Below, in pieces: positions 1 to 9,888 of a stretch of DNA of 64,000 nt. Position numbers and translations under genes: made by a program. The notes beneath the pieces are model-generated. The model ran no database searches. It was not told where the DNA came from and saw only the letters and a list, made by a program, of their open reading frames with translations. The DNA comes from Olivibacter sp. XZL3 (lineage in GTDB: Bacteria > Bacteroidota > Bacteroidia > Sphingobacteriales > Sphingobacteriaceae). The stretch covers positions 202,348 to 266,347 of the forward strand of contig NZ_SBJH01000010.1 in the NCBI RefSeq assembly GCF_004368405.1, written 5' to 3'. Each line of letters begins with the position of its first letter. Positions within the stretch are counted from its first letter, which is position 1.

Positions 1-2
1 AA

Positions 3-1169
3 GGGAAGACGGTGCGTACCGGATCGGCGCTTTTCCGTCGCTCGCTCGTTGTATTGCAGTTTACCGCCAGTATTGTCCTCATTGTAGGTGTTGTTATCAT
101 GCACCGGCAGATGGACTTTCTAAGCCACCGTAAACTCGGTTATAATCCGGAGAATGTCATTGCAATCGGTCTGAGTTCGCTGAAAAATGAGCAGGAAATA
201 GATGCCCTGCGAAACCAGATAGGTGCATTAGCCTCCACCCAGAGCATGGTGTTGTCTCAAGCGTTTCCGGGAAAAGGTGAGAGTGGTCATTTCATTCGTA
301 AAGACGAAGCAGATAAGCAGGGTGCTAATTTGTACACGAGTCGAGTGGATGGCGACATTGAAAACGTACTGCAGCTGAAGCTGCTGGCCGGAAGGATGGT
401 TAAGGAGCGTGTAAACAGCGATACGACAGAAAATGGCGGATGGATTTTCGAGGTGGTACTTAACAAATACGCGGTTGACTATCTTGGTTTAACACCAGAA
501 GAAGCCATCGGGAAAAAGCCCTTGATAGGGATGGGAGACCATACCTATGTCGTTGGCGTTGTGGATAACTTCAATTATTCCTCGCTGCACAATCCCATGG
601 GCGCATACGCTTTTACAAACGTGCCCGAAGCACTTCGGTACCTAATGGTGCGTTTCTCTACGGGCGATCTGCGGAACACGCTTATCCAATATGAAGAGGC
701 ATTTAAGCAGGTAGTGCCAAATGCACCTTTCGACTATACCTTCTTAGATAGCCATCTGAAAAGTCTCTATTTGGCCGATCGGCAAACGGCATCGGTGCTC
801 CTGGCTTTTTCGGCGCTCGCAGTATTGGTAGGTTGTTTGGGATTGTTTGGCTTGGCAGCATTTACGGCAGAAAAGCGGACCAAAGAAATAGGTGTGCGCA
901 AGGTGCTCGGTGCCACGGTACCATCCCTGGTTCGTTTACTAAGTATCGACTTTGTCAAATTAGTATTGGTCGCATTCCTCATTGCCTGTCCTTTGGCATA
1001 CTGGGCTTTCAGCAAATGGCTGGAAAATTTTGCCTACCGTATTGATATGGAGTGGTGGATGTTCGGGCTGGCGGGCTTGACAGCTAGCTTCATCGCACTG
1101 GCAACCGTAAGCTGGCAGGCGATACGGGCGGCCGTGGCCGACCCAGTGAACAGTCTGAGGGACGAGTGA
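3..1169 (+). CDS. FtsX/MacB-type ABC transporter permease, 3' part
   Basis: The reading frame is open to the left window edge, so only the last ~389 codons are present. Bacteroidota permeases of this kind are usually near 790-800 residues with two FtsX units, so this is about the second half. A membrane segment lies near the start (after RTGSALFRRS), followed by a periplasmic MacB_PCD-like domain, then the FtsX domain with three membrane segments; KEIGVRKVLGA is the classic FtsX signature. It is an inner-membrane subunit working with a MacB-like ATPase encoded elsewhere; the substrate cannot be told. The GTG at 12 is an internal codon rather than a convincing start. The next gene is on the other strand. 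Confidence 0.9.
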   Translation, partial: GKTVRTGSALFRRSLVVLQFTASIVLIVGVVIMHRQMDFLSHRKLGYNPENVIAIGLSSLKNEQEIDALRNQIGALASTQSMVLSQAFPGKGESGHFIRKDEADKQGANLYTSRVDGDIENVLQLKLLAGRMVKERVNSDTTENGGWIFEVVLNKYAVDYLGLTPEEAIGKKPLIGMGDHTYVVGVVDNFNYSSLHNPMGAYAFTNVPEALRYLMVRFSTGDLRNTLIQYEEAFKQVVPNAPFDYTFLDSHLKSLYLADRQTASVLLAFSALAVLVGCLGLFGLAAFTAEKRTKEIGVRKVLGATVPSLVRLLSIDFVKLVLVAFLIACPLAYWAFSKWLENFAYRIDMEWWMFGLAGLTASFIALATVSWQAIRAAVADPVNSLRDE

Positions 1170-1297
1170 TACTATGTCATGCCTTAGCTCATGTAAGGGT
1201 ATGCTTAATCCGGTCTTTTTCCCAGCGATAGGTGCGGGAGGCAAGGGCCAGATATAAAACATTTTACCTGTTCGGAATCCAATGGAATGGAGAGCAA

Positions 1298-1744
1298 CTA
1301 GGCATCCGGAATTTCAGGCTCTACTAATTTGATCAGCTTATCCAGTGATTCCTGCCAGCCTAGGTAACACATTTCTACAGGTATGACGGCCGGTATTCCG
1401 TCCTGCAATATGTTCAATTCCGTACCTACCGATGTTTGAGTAAGCCTTACGGTTGTTGTCATAACGCCGGGCAGATTGGGATCGTCAAACTTGTCCGAGT
1501 ATTTCAGGGATTCGTTTGGCTTCACCTCTAAATACTCTCCTCCGAACGAGTGACTATTTCCGGTGGTAAAATTCTGGAATGACATTTTAAAGGTGCCGCC
1601 GACCTGTACATTCATATCATGTACGGTACAAAGGAAACCATAAGGTGGCAACCACGATGCGATCGCTAAAGCATCAGTAAAAGCGCGGTAGACTTTTTCA
1701 GGAGACGCTTTAACAACTCGGTGCAATGAAACTTTATTCGACAT
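1298..1744 (-). CDS. SRPBCC / AHSA1-like (START fold) protein
   Basis: A 148-residue cytoplasmic protein with no signal peptide or membrane segment. The N-terminus (HRVVKASPEKVYRAFTD) and the C-terminal LGWQESLDKLIKLVE segment are typical of the AHSA1/START_AHA1 branch of the SRPBCC ligand-binding fold. Members bind hydrophobic ligands or act as stress proteins; the ligand is unknown. The ATG start follows a poly-A stretch and the length fits the family. It is a single gene, convergent with the ABC permease and separated by about 215 bp from the epimerase operon downstream. Confidence 0.85.
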   Translation of the reverse strand: MSNKVSLHRVVKASPEKVYRAFTDALAIASWLPPYGFLCTVHDMNVQVGGTFKMSFQNFTTGNSHSFGGEYLEVKPNESLKYSDKFDDPNLPGVMTTTVRLTQTSVGTELNILQDGIPAVIPVEMCYLGWQESLDKLIKLVEPEIPDA

Positions 1745-1958
1745 AATCTGCTGTTTTTTTGTTGTTCCTACTCATCTGGCTTTTCGGTCCGCCCGTTTTT
1801 TAGGTGCTTGCTGCTCCACCTCTTGCATATCGATATCAATTTCGATTTAACAAAGGTCATAACAAAATTTCATCTCGAAGAGGGGTGGATGCGACAGTTT
1901 AAGGGGGCAGAACGTTTTTACAGCTGCACGAAAATAAGTATTGAAGAGGCGGTATACA

Positions 1959-3122
1959 TTATTCAAATTCGAAGTTGTTGATCATTTCCAGGCACATACG
2001 TCCGTTATGATAAGGGCACTTCCAGAAGCCAGCCTTATCGTCGTCTCTATTGGGTTGTCCCTTATAGTTCACACTCCAAAACCACTCGCCCGACGCATAA
2101 TCGATTAAATGGCTTTGAATATAAGCCCATAAATTTTCAGCAAAGCCAAGGTAACGGGCATCATGGGTAGTCCAATAAATATACATAAAACCCACTACCG
2201 CTTCCGCTTGAACCCACCAATGTCTGTCCGTATCAATCTCCGTGTAAGTTTTCTCATAGATCATACTCCCGTCGTTCTGTAGGCCCTCTTGAGCAGCAGC
2301 GGCCACGTTCAGGGCTAAAACCCGTATTTGCTCTTTCAAAGCAGGTTCATCCAATGCTGCTGCCGCTTCAAGCAGCAGCCAGGCGCTTTCGACGTCGTGT
2401 CCATAAGAAATGCTGGTAGATTTTACCGCCCAGGTTTCATCAAAAAACAAATTAAGATGAGAAGAGGTTGGGTTAACTATTTTATTTTCGAAAATAACGA
2501 GGAGGTCTCGCAATGCCCTTTGTAGCCGTTCATCTTTCCATATACGATAAAGATTTGTATAAGCCTCCAAAACATGCAAGTGCGTGTTCATTGATTTTTT
2601 TTCGTTGGCATCTTTAGGGCTTAAACGCATATCGGACAAAGGCTGCCAATCTCGACGAAAAGCTTCAAAATAACCTCCATGATGGGCATCCTTATAGTTT
2701 TCAAGTAAACGGAAAAGATCGATGGCCAGTTTCAGCGCCTTCGCATTGGAAGTTGCCAAGTAAAATTCCGTCAGTCCGTAGATCGCAAAAGCCTGGGCAT
2801 AAATCTGTTTTTTTGTTTCTGAGACCTCGCCTTTTGCATCCAGTTCCCAATACAAGCCGCCATAAGTTTTATCGACAAAATAATTCAGCATATAATGAAA
2901 GGCGCGTTCGGCAACCTGTAAGTAAGTCGGACTTCCGAAAGTCCGATACGCCGCTGCAAAAGTCCATAAAATCCGGCAATTCAGTACTGCGCCTTTATTA
3001 GCATCCGGATGCAGCTCATTCTCCCCATCTATTCTGCCATAAAAGCCGCCATACTGATGATCTATCATCCGTTCGCTCCAAAAAGCGAGTATACGGCTTG
3101 CTTCCGCTTTAAACCCTTCCAT
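1959..3122 (-). CDS. AGE-family sugar 2-epimerase (cellobiose/mannobiose 2-epimerase type)
   Basis: A 387-residue cytoplasmic enzyme with the (alpha/alpha)6-barrel motifs of the N-acylglucosamine/cellobiose 2-epimerase family. Expected active-site residues are visible: R50, H181 (NTHLHVLEAY), H242 (GHDVESAWLL), the Trp pair 302-303 (HWWVQAEA), and H372 in KCPYHNGRMC. The last motif is characteristic of cellobiose/mannobiose epimerases, which convert the reducing-end glucose of a beta-1,4 disaccharide to mannose or the reverse. It starts 4 bp after the stop of the GPH symporter gene, so transporter and enzyme are one operon: import of a disaccharide, then epimerisation. Cellobiose versus mannobiose preference cannot be read from the sequence. 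Confidence 0.88.
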   Translation of the reverse strand: MEGFKAEASRILAFWSERMIDHQYGGFYGRIDGENELHPDANKGAVLNCRILWTFAAAYRTFGSPTYLQVAERAFHYMLNYFVDKTYGGLYWELDAKGEVSETKKQIYAQAFAIYGLTEFYLATSNAKALKLAIDLFRLLENYKDAHHGGYFEAFRRDWQPLSDMRLSPKDANEKKSMNTHLHVLEAYTNLYRIWKDERLQRALRDLLVIFENKIVNPTSSHLNLFFDETWAVKSTSISYGHDVESAWLLLEAAAALDEPALKEQIRVLALNVAAAAQEGLQNDGSMIYEKTYTEIDTDRHWWVQAEAVVGFMYIYWTTHDARYLGFAENLWAYIQSHLIDYASGEWFWSVNYKGQPNRDDDKAGFWKCPYHNGRMCLEMINNFEFE

Positions 3123-3126
3123 TCAT

Positions 3127-4524
3127 TTATTGATTTCGTTTGATTTCCAATTCGGCCGTAATCTGTAGCAGCTTGCCTTTCGTCAGCGGGTAATAGTATA
3201 TCAAGAAGATAGATAGAAAGGCACCCGCGGCAGGTAGAAAGCTTAAAAATAGCTTTATGCCGCGGATGGTTTCTGCATTTTGCACTTGATTGGCCTGGAA
3301 GCCGAAATAAGTCAGCAACCATCCCGTTAAAGCACTTCCAATGGCCCAGCCGATCTTTTGGCTCATAGAAGAAGAGCTAAAAATCAAACCCGTTGCCCGA
3401 TGCCCCGTTTTCCATTCGGAATAATCTGCGCAGTCGGCGTACATCGACCATAACAAAGGAAATACACACCCTGCACAAATGCTTATCACTATCTGTAAGA
3501 AGAAGATCACCCATAAATCACCCCGTTCTAGCCAAAAAAACAGCACACTGAACACGGTTGCAATAGCCATCACCAACATATAGGTATTCTTTTTTCCTAT
3601 ACGGTTACTTACTGGAGCCGCCAGCATAACCCCTATTATATTAGATAATTGTCCTACCGCCAAATATAATCCACTTAGAATAAAAGGGATGTTAAAAACG
3701 TGAACAGCACCCAATTGCTCTTCATTGACATAATATTTAAAATAATAAACGGTGGCACCATCCCTTATGGAATTAAAAATCAAAGTGCAAATGCCTGCAC
3801 CCAATAAAATCCACCAAGGCTTATTATGACTCAAGTCGCGCAGGTCTTTTTTGAGCGAAGAATGATCATTTCCTTTGGGCTTAACCCGCTCGCGTGTGAG
3901 TTTAAAACATCCCAAAAAAAGCATACTGCTAAGTACAGCAATAACGGCAACGGCCGCCACCCAACCGTATTGTTGATCGATAATTAGTTTGCTGTTCTTG
4001 CTGAAATAATTAACCAAAGGAATAAAAAGCAGCAATGCCAAGAAGCTGCCCAGATAGGCGAAGGCCATGCGATAGGTAGATAAGTTGTTGCGGTCGGCCG
4101 GATAAGGGCTCATTACGCCTAAAAGAGAGGCATAAGGCACGTTAATTGCCGAATATACCATCATCATTAATGAATAGGTAATATAAGCATAAAGGAGTTT
4201 CGCTGGTGGACTTAACGGAGGTGTATAGAAAGTGAATATGCCGATAATCGCTATAGGAATCGCTAAAAAAAGAAGGTAAGGCCTAAATTTTCCCCATTGC
4301 GTCCGGGTTCTGTCGGCCACAATCCCTACGATCGGGTCGAAAAAAGAATCCCATATCCGGGTAACCAAAAACATCGTCCCTACTGCGGCGGCTTCCAGTC
4401 CGAAAATGTCCGTATAAAAGATCAAGAGGTAAGAGCCGAATAATTTCCAAAACATAGAAGAGGCGGCGTCTCCCAAACCGTAGCCGATGCATTCTTTTAG
4501 GTTTATACTTGATTTTCTGTTCAT
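3127..4524 (-). CDS. GPH-family sugar:cation symporter (MFS)
   Basis: A 465-residue integral inner-membrane protein with about 12 hydrophobic segments. The start (KECIGYGLGDAASSMFWKLF) and the loop DPIVGIVADRTRTQWGKFRPY are the hallmark of glycoside-pentoside-hexuronide:cation symporters (MelB/XynB type). It should import an oligosaccharide or glycoside. It is the first gene of a two-gene operon with the epimerase and is divergent from susC across a 412-bp intergenic region. Confidence 0.9.
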   Translation of the reverse strand: MNRKSSINLKECIGYGLGDAASSMFWKLFGSYLLIFYTDIFGLEAAAVGTMFLVTRIWDSFFDPIVGIVADRTRTQWGKFRPYLLFLAIPIAIIGIFTFYTPPLSPPAKLLYAYITYSLMMMVYSAINVPYASLLGVMSPYPADRNNLSTYRMAFAYLGSFLALLLFIPLVNYFSKNSKLIIDQQYGWVAAVAVIAVLSSMLFLGCFKLTRERVKPKGNDHSSLKKDLRDLSHNKPWWILLGAGICTLIFNSIRDGATVYYFKYYVNEEQLGAVHVFNIPFILSGLYLAVGQLSNIIGVMLAAPVSNRIGKKNTYMLVMAIATVFSVLFFWLERGDLWVIFFLQIVISICAGCVFPLLWSMYADCADYSEWKTGHRATGLIFSSSSMSQKIGWAIGSALTGWLLTYFGFQANQVQNAETIRGIKLFLSFLPAAGAFLSIFLIYYYPLTKGKLLQITAELEIKRNQ

Positions 4525-4937
4525 CGTTTATGCGTCTCTAACAGCGAACTGTTTTTGTCGACAATAGCGTTTAAGTGTTGTTTAAATCGGTTAAATATAC
4601 AGAAAGTATAGCAGGTAAACTAACGCGACATTTGGTGTGGGCGCCTGCTGATAAAACTTGTTGCGCCAATATTATTTTTGCTATTTATGATATATATAAA
4701 CGGATCTTAATCAAATGTCCGGAGCGGTTAATTTTTAGCCATTTCCTCCGATAACGTGCTCGTAGGTGGGAAGGGAGCTGTTTAAGCTCCTATTAAATCT
4801 CCTTGTTTTAAGATGAAAGGACATGTTAAATAAGTATCGGTTATTGTTAAGATTATACATACTAGAAGAAAAACAAAGCCTTACATTTGCTTGCAGAATT
4901 ATAAGCAATTATCCTTTTATCCTAATCTTAAATCTAA
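4525..4937. promoter_or_regulatory. Divergent intergenic region between symporter and susC
   Basis: This AT-rich 413-bp region must hold promoters for both the symporter-epimerase operon and the susCD operon. On the + strand TACATTTG at 4882-4889 fits the Bacteroidota -7 consensus TAnnTTTG, about 50 bp before the susC ATG, but I see no good -33 TTTG at the right distance. No gene, clear operator or riboswitch was recognised. Confidence 0.4.
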
Positions 4938-7900
4938 ATGGAATCTAAAATTTACAAAAAAGGGGGGAGAGCTTCGCTATGCTTTGCTTTGAAGTGGGCT
5001 GTAACGTCGCTTGCACTGTTTCCGATTGCGCCTCATTCCCATGCAGCGATGCCAATGAAGCTGCATGATGAACGTGGAATAAGTGTGCAAAGAACCATTA
5101 ACGGTAGAGTTACCAACAACAAAGGCGAGCCTTTGCCCGGCGTGAGTGTAAAAGAGTCCGGATCGTCCAGAGGTACAACCACCGATACGAACGGCAGGTA
5201 CAGCATGGAGGTTGGCGATGCGAATGCGACCTTAATTTTTTCTTATCTCGGTTACCTCAGTCAAAGCGTCAGCGTTGGCGGTCAAGTCACTTTAGACGTT
5301 ACTTTGGAAGATGCCGTTAACAGTTTGGATGAACTGGTGATTATCGGATACGGTACCCAAAAGAAGAAGTTAACAACCGGAGCTTCGGTGCAGGTAAAGG
5401 GAGAAGATCTACAAAAACTCAGTACTTCCAATGTAATGACCGCGCTGCAGAGCCAATCGCCCGGCGTTCAAATCACGCAGGGATCCGGCATGCCGGGGGA
5501 GGGCTTTAAAGTGACGGTGCGCGGTTTAGGGACGATAGGAGACTCGTCTCCGCTTTACGTCATTGATGGCATCCCGGGAGGCGATATCAATACACTTAAC
5601 CCCTCGGATATTGAATCGGTCGACATTTTGAAAGATGCTGCCTCAGCGGCGATCTACGGTTCGCGTGCCGCCAACGGCGTGGTGCTCGTTACTACCAAGC
5701 AAGGCAAGGCCGGAAAGTTGGCCCTGAGTTATGACGCTTTTGTGGGCTGGCAAAATCCATATAAAATACCGTCGCTGCTGAATGCGCAGGAATATATGAC
5801 CATCCAGAACGAGATCCGCTTCAATGAAGGGCAAGCTCCATACGATTGGGCAAATCTCATTCCCAAACAATATCAACAAATTGTGGATGGCACCTGGAAC
5901 GGAACAAACTGGCTCAAAGAAATCCGCAATGAGCATGCTTTAACACAGAATCATGCCATCAACCTCAATGGCGGCAATGAGCAGTCTAAATTCACCTTAG
6001 GCTATTCTTTTTCCGATCAGGATGGTATTCTCGGTAAACCGGTTCAACCGAATTTTACGCGGCATAACTTCCGGATTAATTCCGAGCATATCTTATTAAA
6101 GAACGACGATTTCAATATCATTACACTGGGCGAAAACCTAACCTACTCCTATAATGAAAAATCAGGGATTGGCATCGGCGATATTTACTGGAATGATATT
6201 CACAACATGTTAGTAGGAAACCCTTTAATGCCTGTTTACAACGATGCAGGAGCGTTTTACGACCAAGCGAGCAAAACGGCCGATGGCTGGGCCTTAGATG
6301 GCGCGACAGCCAACCCGATTGCAGACATGGTGTACAGACGTGGACAAAATATCAGCCACAATCATTCGCTCTTTGCCAATGCCTCTTTAGAGATACAGCC
6401 CATCCAAAACCTACGTTTTAGAAGCACTTTCGGTTATAAGATGACAGCCTCCTCTTACCGCCAATATACCCCGGCTTTTACATTGTCGACAACAAACACC
6501 AACCCGCAAGACGATGTACAACAAAGCCAAGGTAGCGGTAATAACATCACCTTGCAGAACACCCTTTCTTATCTTTGGGAGTTGGGTGAAGGACATAATT
6601 TTGATGCGGTACTTGGCCAGTCTATTGAAAAATGGGGTATGGGTTCCGATCTAAGCGCTACTAATTCCAACTCCATATTTCCGGGATCTTGGAAAAATGC
6701 CTGGATTACGAATACCAAGGGAGTTGCCGAGGGAGTCACTATTTTGTCCGGCGCACCGTGGGGAGAGGGCTCGCTCGCCTCTTTCTTTGGCCGATTAAAC
6801 TATAACTACAACGAGACCTATATGGCTACCCTGATCTTAAGGGCCGATGGTTCGTCCAACTTTGCCAGCAATAACCGCTGGGGATATTTTCCTTCTGTGG
6901 CGGCAGGATGGGTAATAAGCAACGAGTCCTTTATGCAGGGCAGCAAAGGTTGGTTAGACTTTTTAAAACTACGGGCGAGCTGGGGGCAGAATGGTAATCA
7001 GAATATAGACGGCTGGCAGTACCTGGCAACGGTGGCCTTTGATACCCAAAACGGTTATTACTTTGGTAACAATAAAGGCTCTTTGCAAACCGGCGCCTAT
7101 CCAAATATCCTACCCAATCCCGATATTACCTGGGAGACCTCCGAACAGCTCGACATCGGTTTTGACGCTCAATTTGCAGGCGGTCGCCTCGGCTGGACCT
7201 TCGATTGGTATAAAAAGACCACTAAAGATTGGCTGGTTGCCGCGCCAACGCTTGCCATTTACGGAACAAATGCGCCCTTTATCAATGGGGGAGATGTTGA
7301 AAATAGTGGTATTGAATTAGGTCTAACCTGGAACGAAACGATCAACGATTTTCGCTATGGCATCAGCCTGAATGGTGCCTACAATAAAAATAAGGTGTTG
7401 CGTATAGCAAATGCCGAAGGCATTATCCATGGCGCAGAAAACGTGCTTAGCCAAGGAACAACCGAAATGTATCGCGCACAGGTTGGTTATCCAATCGGCT
7501 ATTTTTACGGTTACAAAACGGACGGTATTTTTCAGAACGTGCAGCAGATAGAAGACTATAGGAACCGCGGTTTAGGGGTGCTGTCAACCGCGCAGCCGGG
7601 CGATGTGATTTTTGTTGACACGAACGGCGACGGAGCGATTACCAATGCAGACAGAACCATGATCGGTAACCCACATCCCGATTTTACCGGTGGTTTAAAT
7701 CTGAATGTCGGCTACAAAGGTTTCGATCTTTCCGTCACTGCAACCGCGGCATTTGGACACCAGATCGCAAAATCATATCGTTCCTTTGCCGACAGTCCTT
7801 TGCAAAACTATACAACCGAAGTTTTTCAGCGCTGGCATGGGGAAGGCACATCGAATCGATACCCACGCTTAACTATGGGTAGTCACACCAACAGCCAATA

Positions 7901-8168
7901 CATTTCAGATATATACATAGAAGACGGTGATTACGTAAAAATTCAGAACATCACGTTCGGTTACGACCTAAAATCCTGGTTCCCTAAAATGCCCTTTGCG
8001 CAGGCCAGACTGTATGTTACCGCGCAAAACCTATACACCTTCACGGGATACTCAGGCATGGATCCTGAGATCGGTTATGGATTTGATCAGTCTTGGGTGT
8101 CAGGTATTGATCTGGGCTTTTACCCAAGTCCGCGAACTTACCTGATTGGTTTAAACCTTAAATTCTAA
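4938..8168 (+). CDS. SusC/RagA-family TonB-linked outer-membrane transporter
   Basis: A 1076-residue protein. A basic, somewhat long N-terminus leads to a signal peptide ending near PHSHA. A carboxypeptidase-regulatory-like domain follows (about 55-130, INGRVTNNKGEPLPGVSV), then a TonB box region (DELVIIGYGTQ), the plug with the SusC-typical VRGLGTIGDSSPLYVIDG, and a 22-strand barrel ending in a terminal Phe. It carries an oligosaccharide across the outer membrane with the SusD lipoprotein, powered by TonB. There is no STN domain, so it is probably not controlled through an anti-sigma factor. susD starts 11 bp downstream. Confidence 0.95.
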   Translation: MESKIYKKGGRASLCFALKWAVTSLALFPIAPHSHAAMPMKLHDERGISVQRTINGRVTNNKGEPLPGVSVKESGSSRGTTTDTNGRYSMEVGDANATLIFSYLGYLSQSVSVGGQVTLDVTLEDAVNSLDELVIIGYGTQKKKLTTGASVQVKGEDLQKLSTSNVMTALQSQSPGVQITQGSGMPGEGFKVTVRGLGTIGDSSPLYVIDGIPGGDINTLNPSDIESVDILKDAASAAIYGSRAANGVVLVTTKQGKAGKLALSYDAFVGWQNPYKIPSLLNAQEYMTIQNEIRFNEGQAPYDWANLIPKQYQQIVDGTWNGTNWLKEIRNEHALTQNHAINLNGGNEQSKFTLGYSFSDQDGILGKPVQPNFTRHNFRINSEHILLKNDDFNIITLGENLTYSYNEKSGIGIGDIYWNDIHNMLVGNPLMPVYNDAGAFYDQASKTADGWALDGATANPIADMVYRRGQNISHNHSLFANASLEIQPIQNLRFRSTFGYKMTASSYRQYTPAFTLSTTNTNPQDDVQQSQGSGNNITLQNTLSYLWELGEGHNFDAVLGQSIEKWGMGSDLSATNSNSIFPGSWKNAWITNTKGVAEGVTILSGAPWGEGSLASFFGRLNYNYNETYMATLILRADGSSNFASNNRWGYFPSVAAGWVISNESFMQGSKGWLDFLKLRASWGQNGNQNIDGWQYLATVAFDTQNGYYFGNNKGSLQTGAYPNILPNPDITWETSEQLDIGFDAQFAGGRLGWTFDWYKKTTKDWLVAAPTLAIYGTNAPFINGGDVENSGIELGLTWNETINDFRYGISLNGAYNKNKVLRIANAEGIIHGAENVLSQGTTEMYRAQVGYPIGYFYGYKTDGIFQNVQQIEDYRNRGLGVLSTAQPGDVIFVDTNGDGAITNADRTMIGNPHPDFTGGLNLNVGYKGFDLSVTATAAFGHQIAKSYRSFADSPLQNYTTEVFQRWHGEGTSNRYPRLTMGSHTNSQYISDIYIEDGDYVKIQNITFGYDLKSWFPKMPFAQARLYVTAQNLYTFTGYSGMDPEIGYGFDQSWVSGIDLGFYPSPRTYLIGLNLKF

Positions 8169-8179
8169 CACGAACGACC

Positions 8180-9871
8180 ATGAAAAAGCTATTATATATT
8201 GCAGCGATGATGATTTCACTTACAGGCTGCGAGAAATTTTTAGATTCTGAAGATTATACCAAGAAAAACACGGGAAACTTTCCACAGACGGTAGCCGATG
8301 CCAACCAGATGATCACGGGGATTTACTCCACCTTAAGTCAGGCAATTTCTAATCCGCAAAACACCCACTTTTATGCGGCAGAGCTCGCTTCCGACGATCG
8401 CTTTGGAGGAGGGGGCGAGAATGACAAAGATATGCAAGGACTTGATCATTTGATGAACACCAAGCCTAGTCGCTTCGAAACCTATTGGACCGCCCGCTAT
8501 CAGGGAATTTATAGAGCAAATACGGCGCTGGCCAATTTTGATAATATCGAAGGTTGGGAGAGCGAAGCTCAGAAAAATCAGCTAAAGGGCGAGGCCTATT
8601 TTCTTCGGGCCCTATTCTATTTCGAGCTGTCGCAAATGTTCGGCGAAGTCCCCTTGGTCATTAGCCTCGAAGCACAAAATTTACCCAAGGCACCGGCGGA
8701 TGAAACCTATGCGCAAATCGCTTTTGATCTACAAGAGGCGATAAATCTGATGCCTAACACAGCCTACACCAATACCGTGGCCGGCCACGCCACAAGGTGG
8801 GCGGCCGAAGCCTTAATGGCCCGCGTATTTTTATTCTATACCGGTTATTACCAAAAAACCTCTCTGCCAGTGGCTAATGGGAATGCCATTGAAAAAAGTC
8901 AAGTGATAAGCTGGTTGGAAGATTGTATCAATAACAGTGGGCACGATTTAGTGAGCGATTTCCGCAATCTATGGCCCTATACCAATGAGTATACTGCGTT
9001 GGATTATGATTATGCAAAAAATAACAACCTCAAATGGGAAGGCGACGGCAATAAAGAAACCGTCTTCGCTGTTAAGTTTGGCATTTCGGTGGATTGGGGT
9101 ACCGACTACCAATTAGGATATTCCAATCAATATGTATTGCATTTCGGCCTCCGATCTAATAACGGCGGTGCAGCCACTTTTCCTTTTGGTGCGGGCTGGG
9201 GGGCAGGTCCTGTAAACACCGGTTTATGGAATGCCTGGCGACAGGCTGAGCCTAACGACATCCGGCGTACCGGCTCCATTTTAAATGTAGAAACTGGTGT
9301 AGCCGATTACATATACGGCGCTGATGCCCAAATGGAAGAAACCGGCTTTTGGCAAAAAAAATACATCCCCATCCGGGCTTACAGCAACGGCACCTTAATT
9401 AATTCCTATGCGGTATTAAAAGACAACGCTATTGACGATATGCAGCGGAGCCATATGCAAGATCTCATACTTATTCGCTTTGCGGATGTGCTGTTAATGC
9501 ATGCCGAGCTGAAGGAAGATGCAACCAATCTCAATCGTGTACGCGCGCGGGTCAATCTCCCTACGGTTTCCTATTCCCTGGACGCCCTAAAAAGAGAGCG
9601 CCGTTGGGAGCTGGCTTTCGAAGGACTTCGCTATTTCGATTTGATGCGCTGGGGTGATGCAGCGAATGCTTTGGCCGCCCAAGAAGGCGTTGACATCAAA
9701 AACAAAGGCGTCGATACAAGAATGAGAGCCTTCGGAGGCGGTTATCGGGCGAGGTATGAAGCCACCGGCGGATTCTGGCCGCTGCCCGAGTCTCAAATAC
9801 AATTGTCGGAAGGTGTGATGACCCAAAATAGAGGTTGGGGTACACCAGAGGCGGAATTTCCAGGATGGTAA
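8180..9871 (+). CDS. SusD/RagB-family outer-membrane lipoprotein
   Basis: A 563-residue protein with a lipoprotein signal (MISLTGCEKF). The N-terminal TPR-type helical region and the C-terminal ERRWELAFEGLRYFDLMRWGD motif are diagnostic of SusD. It caps the preceding SusC and captures glycan at the cell surface. It is the second gene of a three-gene operon and is followed 17 bp later by another lipoprotein gene. Confidence 0.95.
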   Translation: MKKLLYIAAMMISLTGCEKFLDSEDYTKKNTGNFPQTVADANQMITGIYSTLSQAISNPQNTHFYAAELASDDRFGGGGENDKDMQGLDHLMNTKPSRFETYWTARYQGIYRANTALANFDNIEGWESEAQKNQLKGEAYFLRALFYFELSQMFGEVPLVISLEAQNLPKAPADETYAQIAFDLQEAINLMPNTAYTNTVAGHATRWAAEALMARVFLFYTGYYQKTSLPVANGNAIEKSQVISWLEDCINNSGHDLVSDFRNLWPYTNEYTALDYDYAKNNNLKWEGDGNKETVFAVKFGISVDWGTDYQLGYSNQYVLHFGLRSNNGGAATFPFGAGWGAGPVNTGLWNAWRQAEPNDIRRTGSILNVETGVADYIYGADAQMEETGFWQKKYIPIRAYSNGTLINSYAVLKDNAIDDMQRSHMQDLILIRFADVLLMHAELKEDATNLNRVRARVNLPTVSYSLDALKRERRWELAFEGLRYFDLMRWGDAANALAAQEGVDIKNKGVDTRMRAFGGGYRARYEATGGFWPLPESQIQLSEGVMTQNRGWGTPEAEFPGW

Positions 9872-9888
9872 CCACAAAATTTAACATT

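Noticed and set aside
5643..5936. Open frames antisense to susC
   Set aside because: They run opposite to a strongly supported gene, have no family features and follow the third-codon bias of the sense gene.
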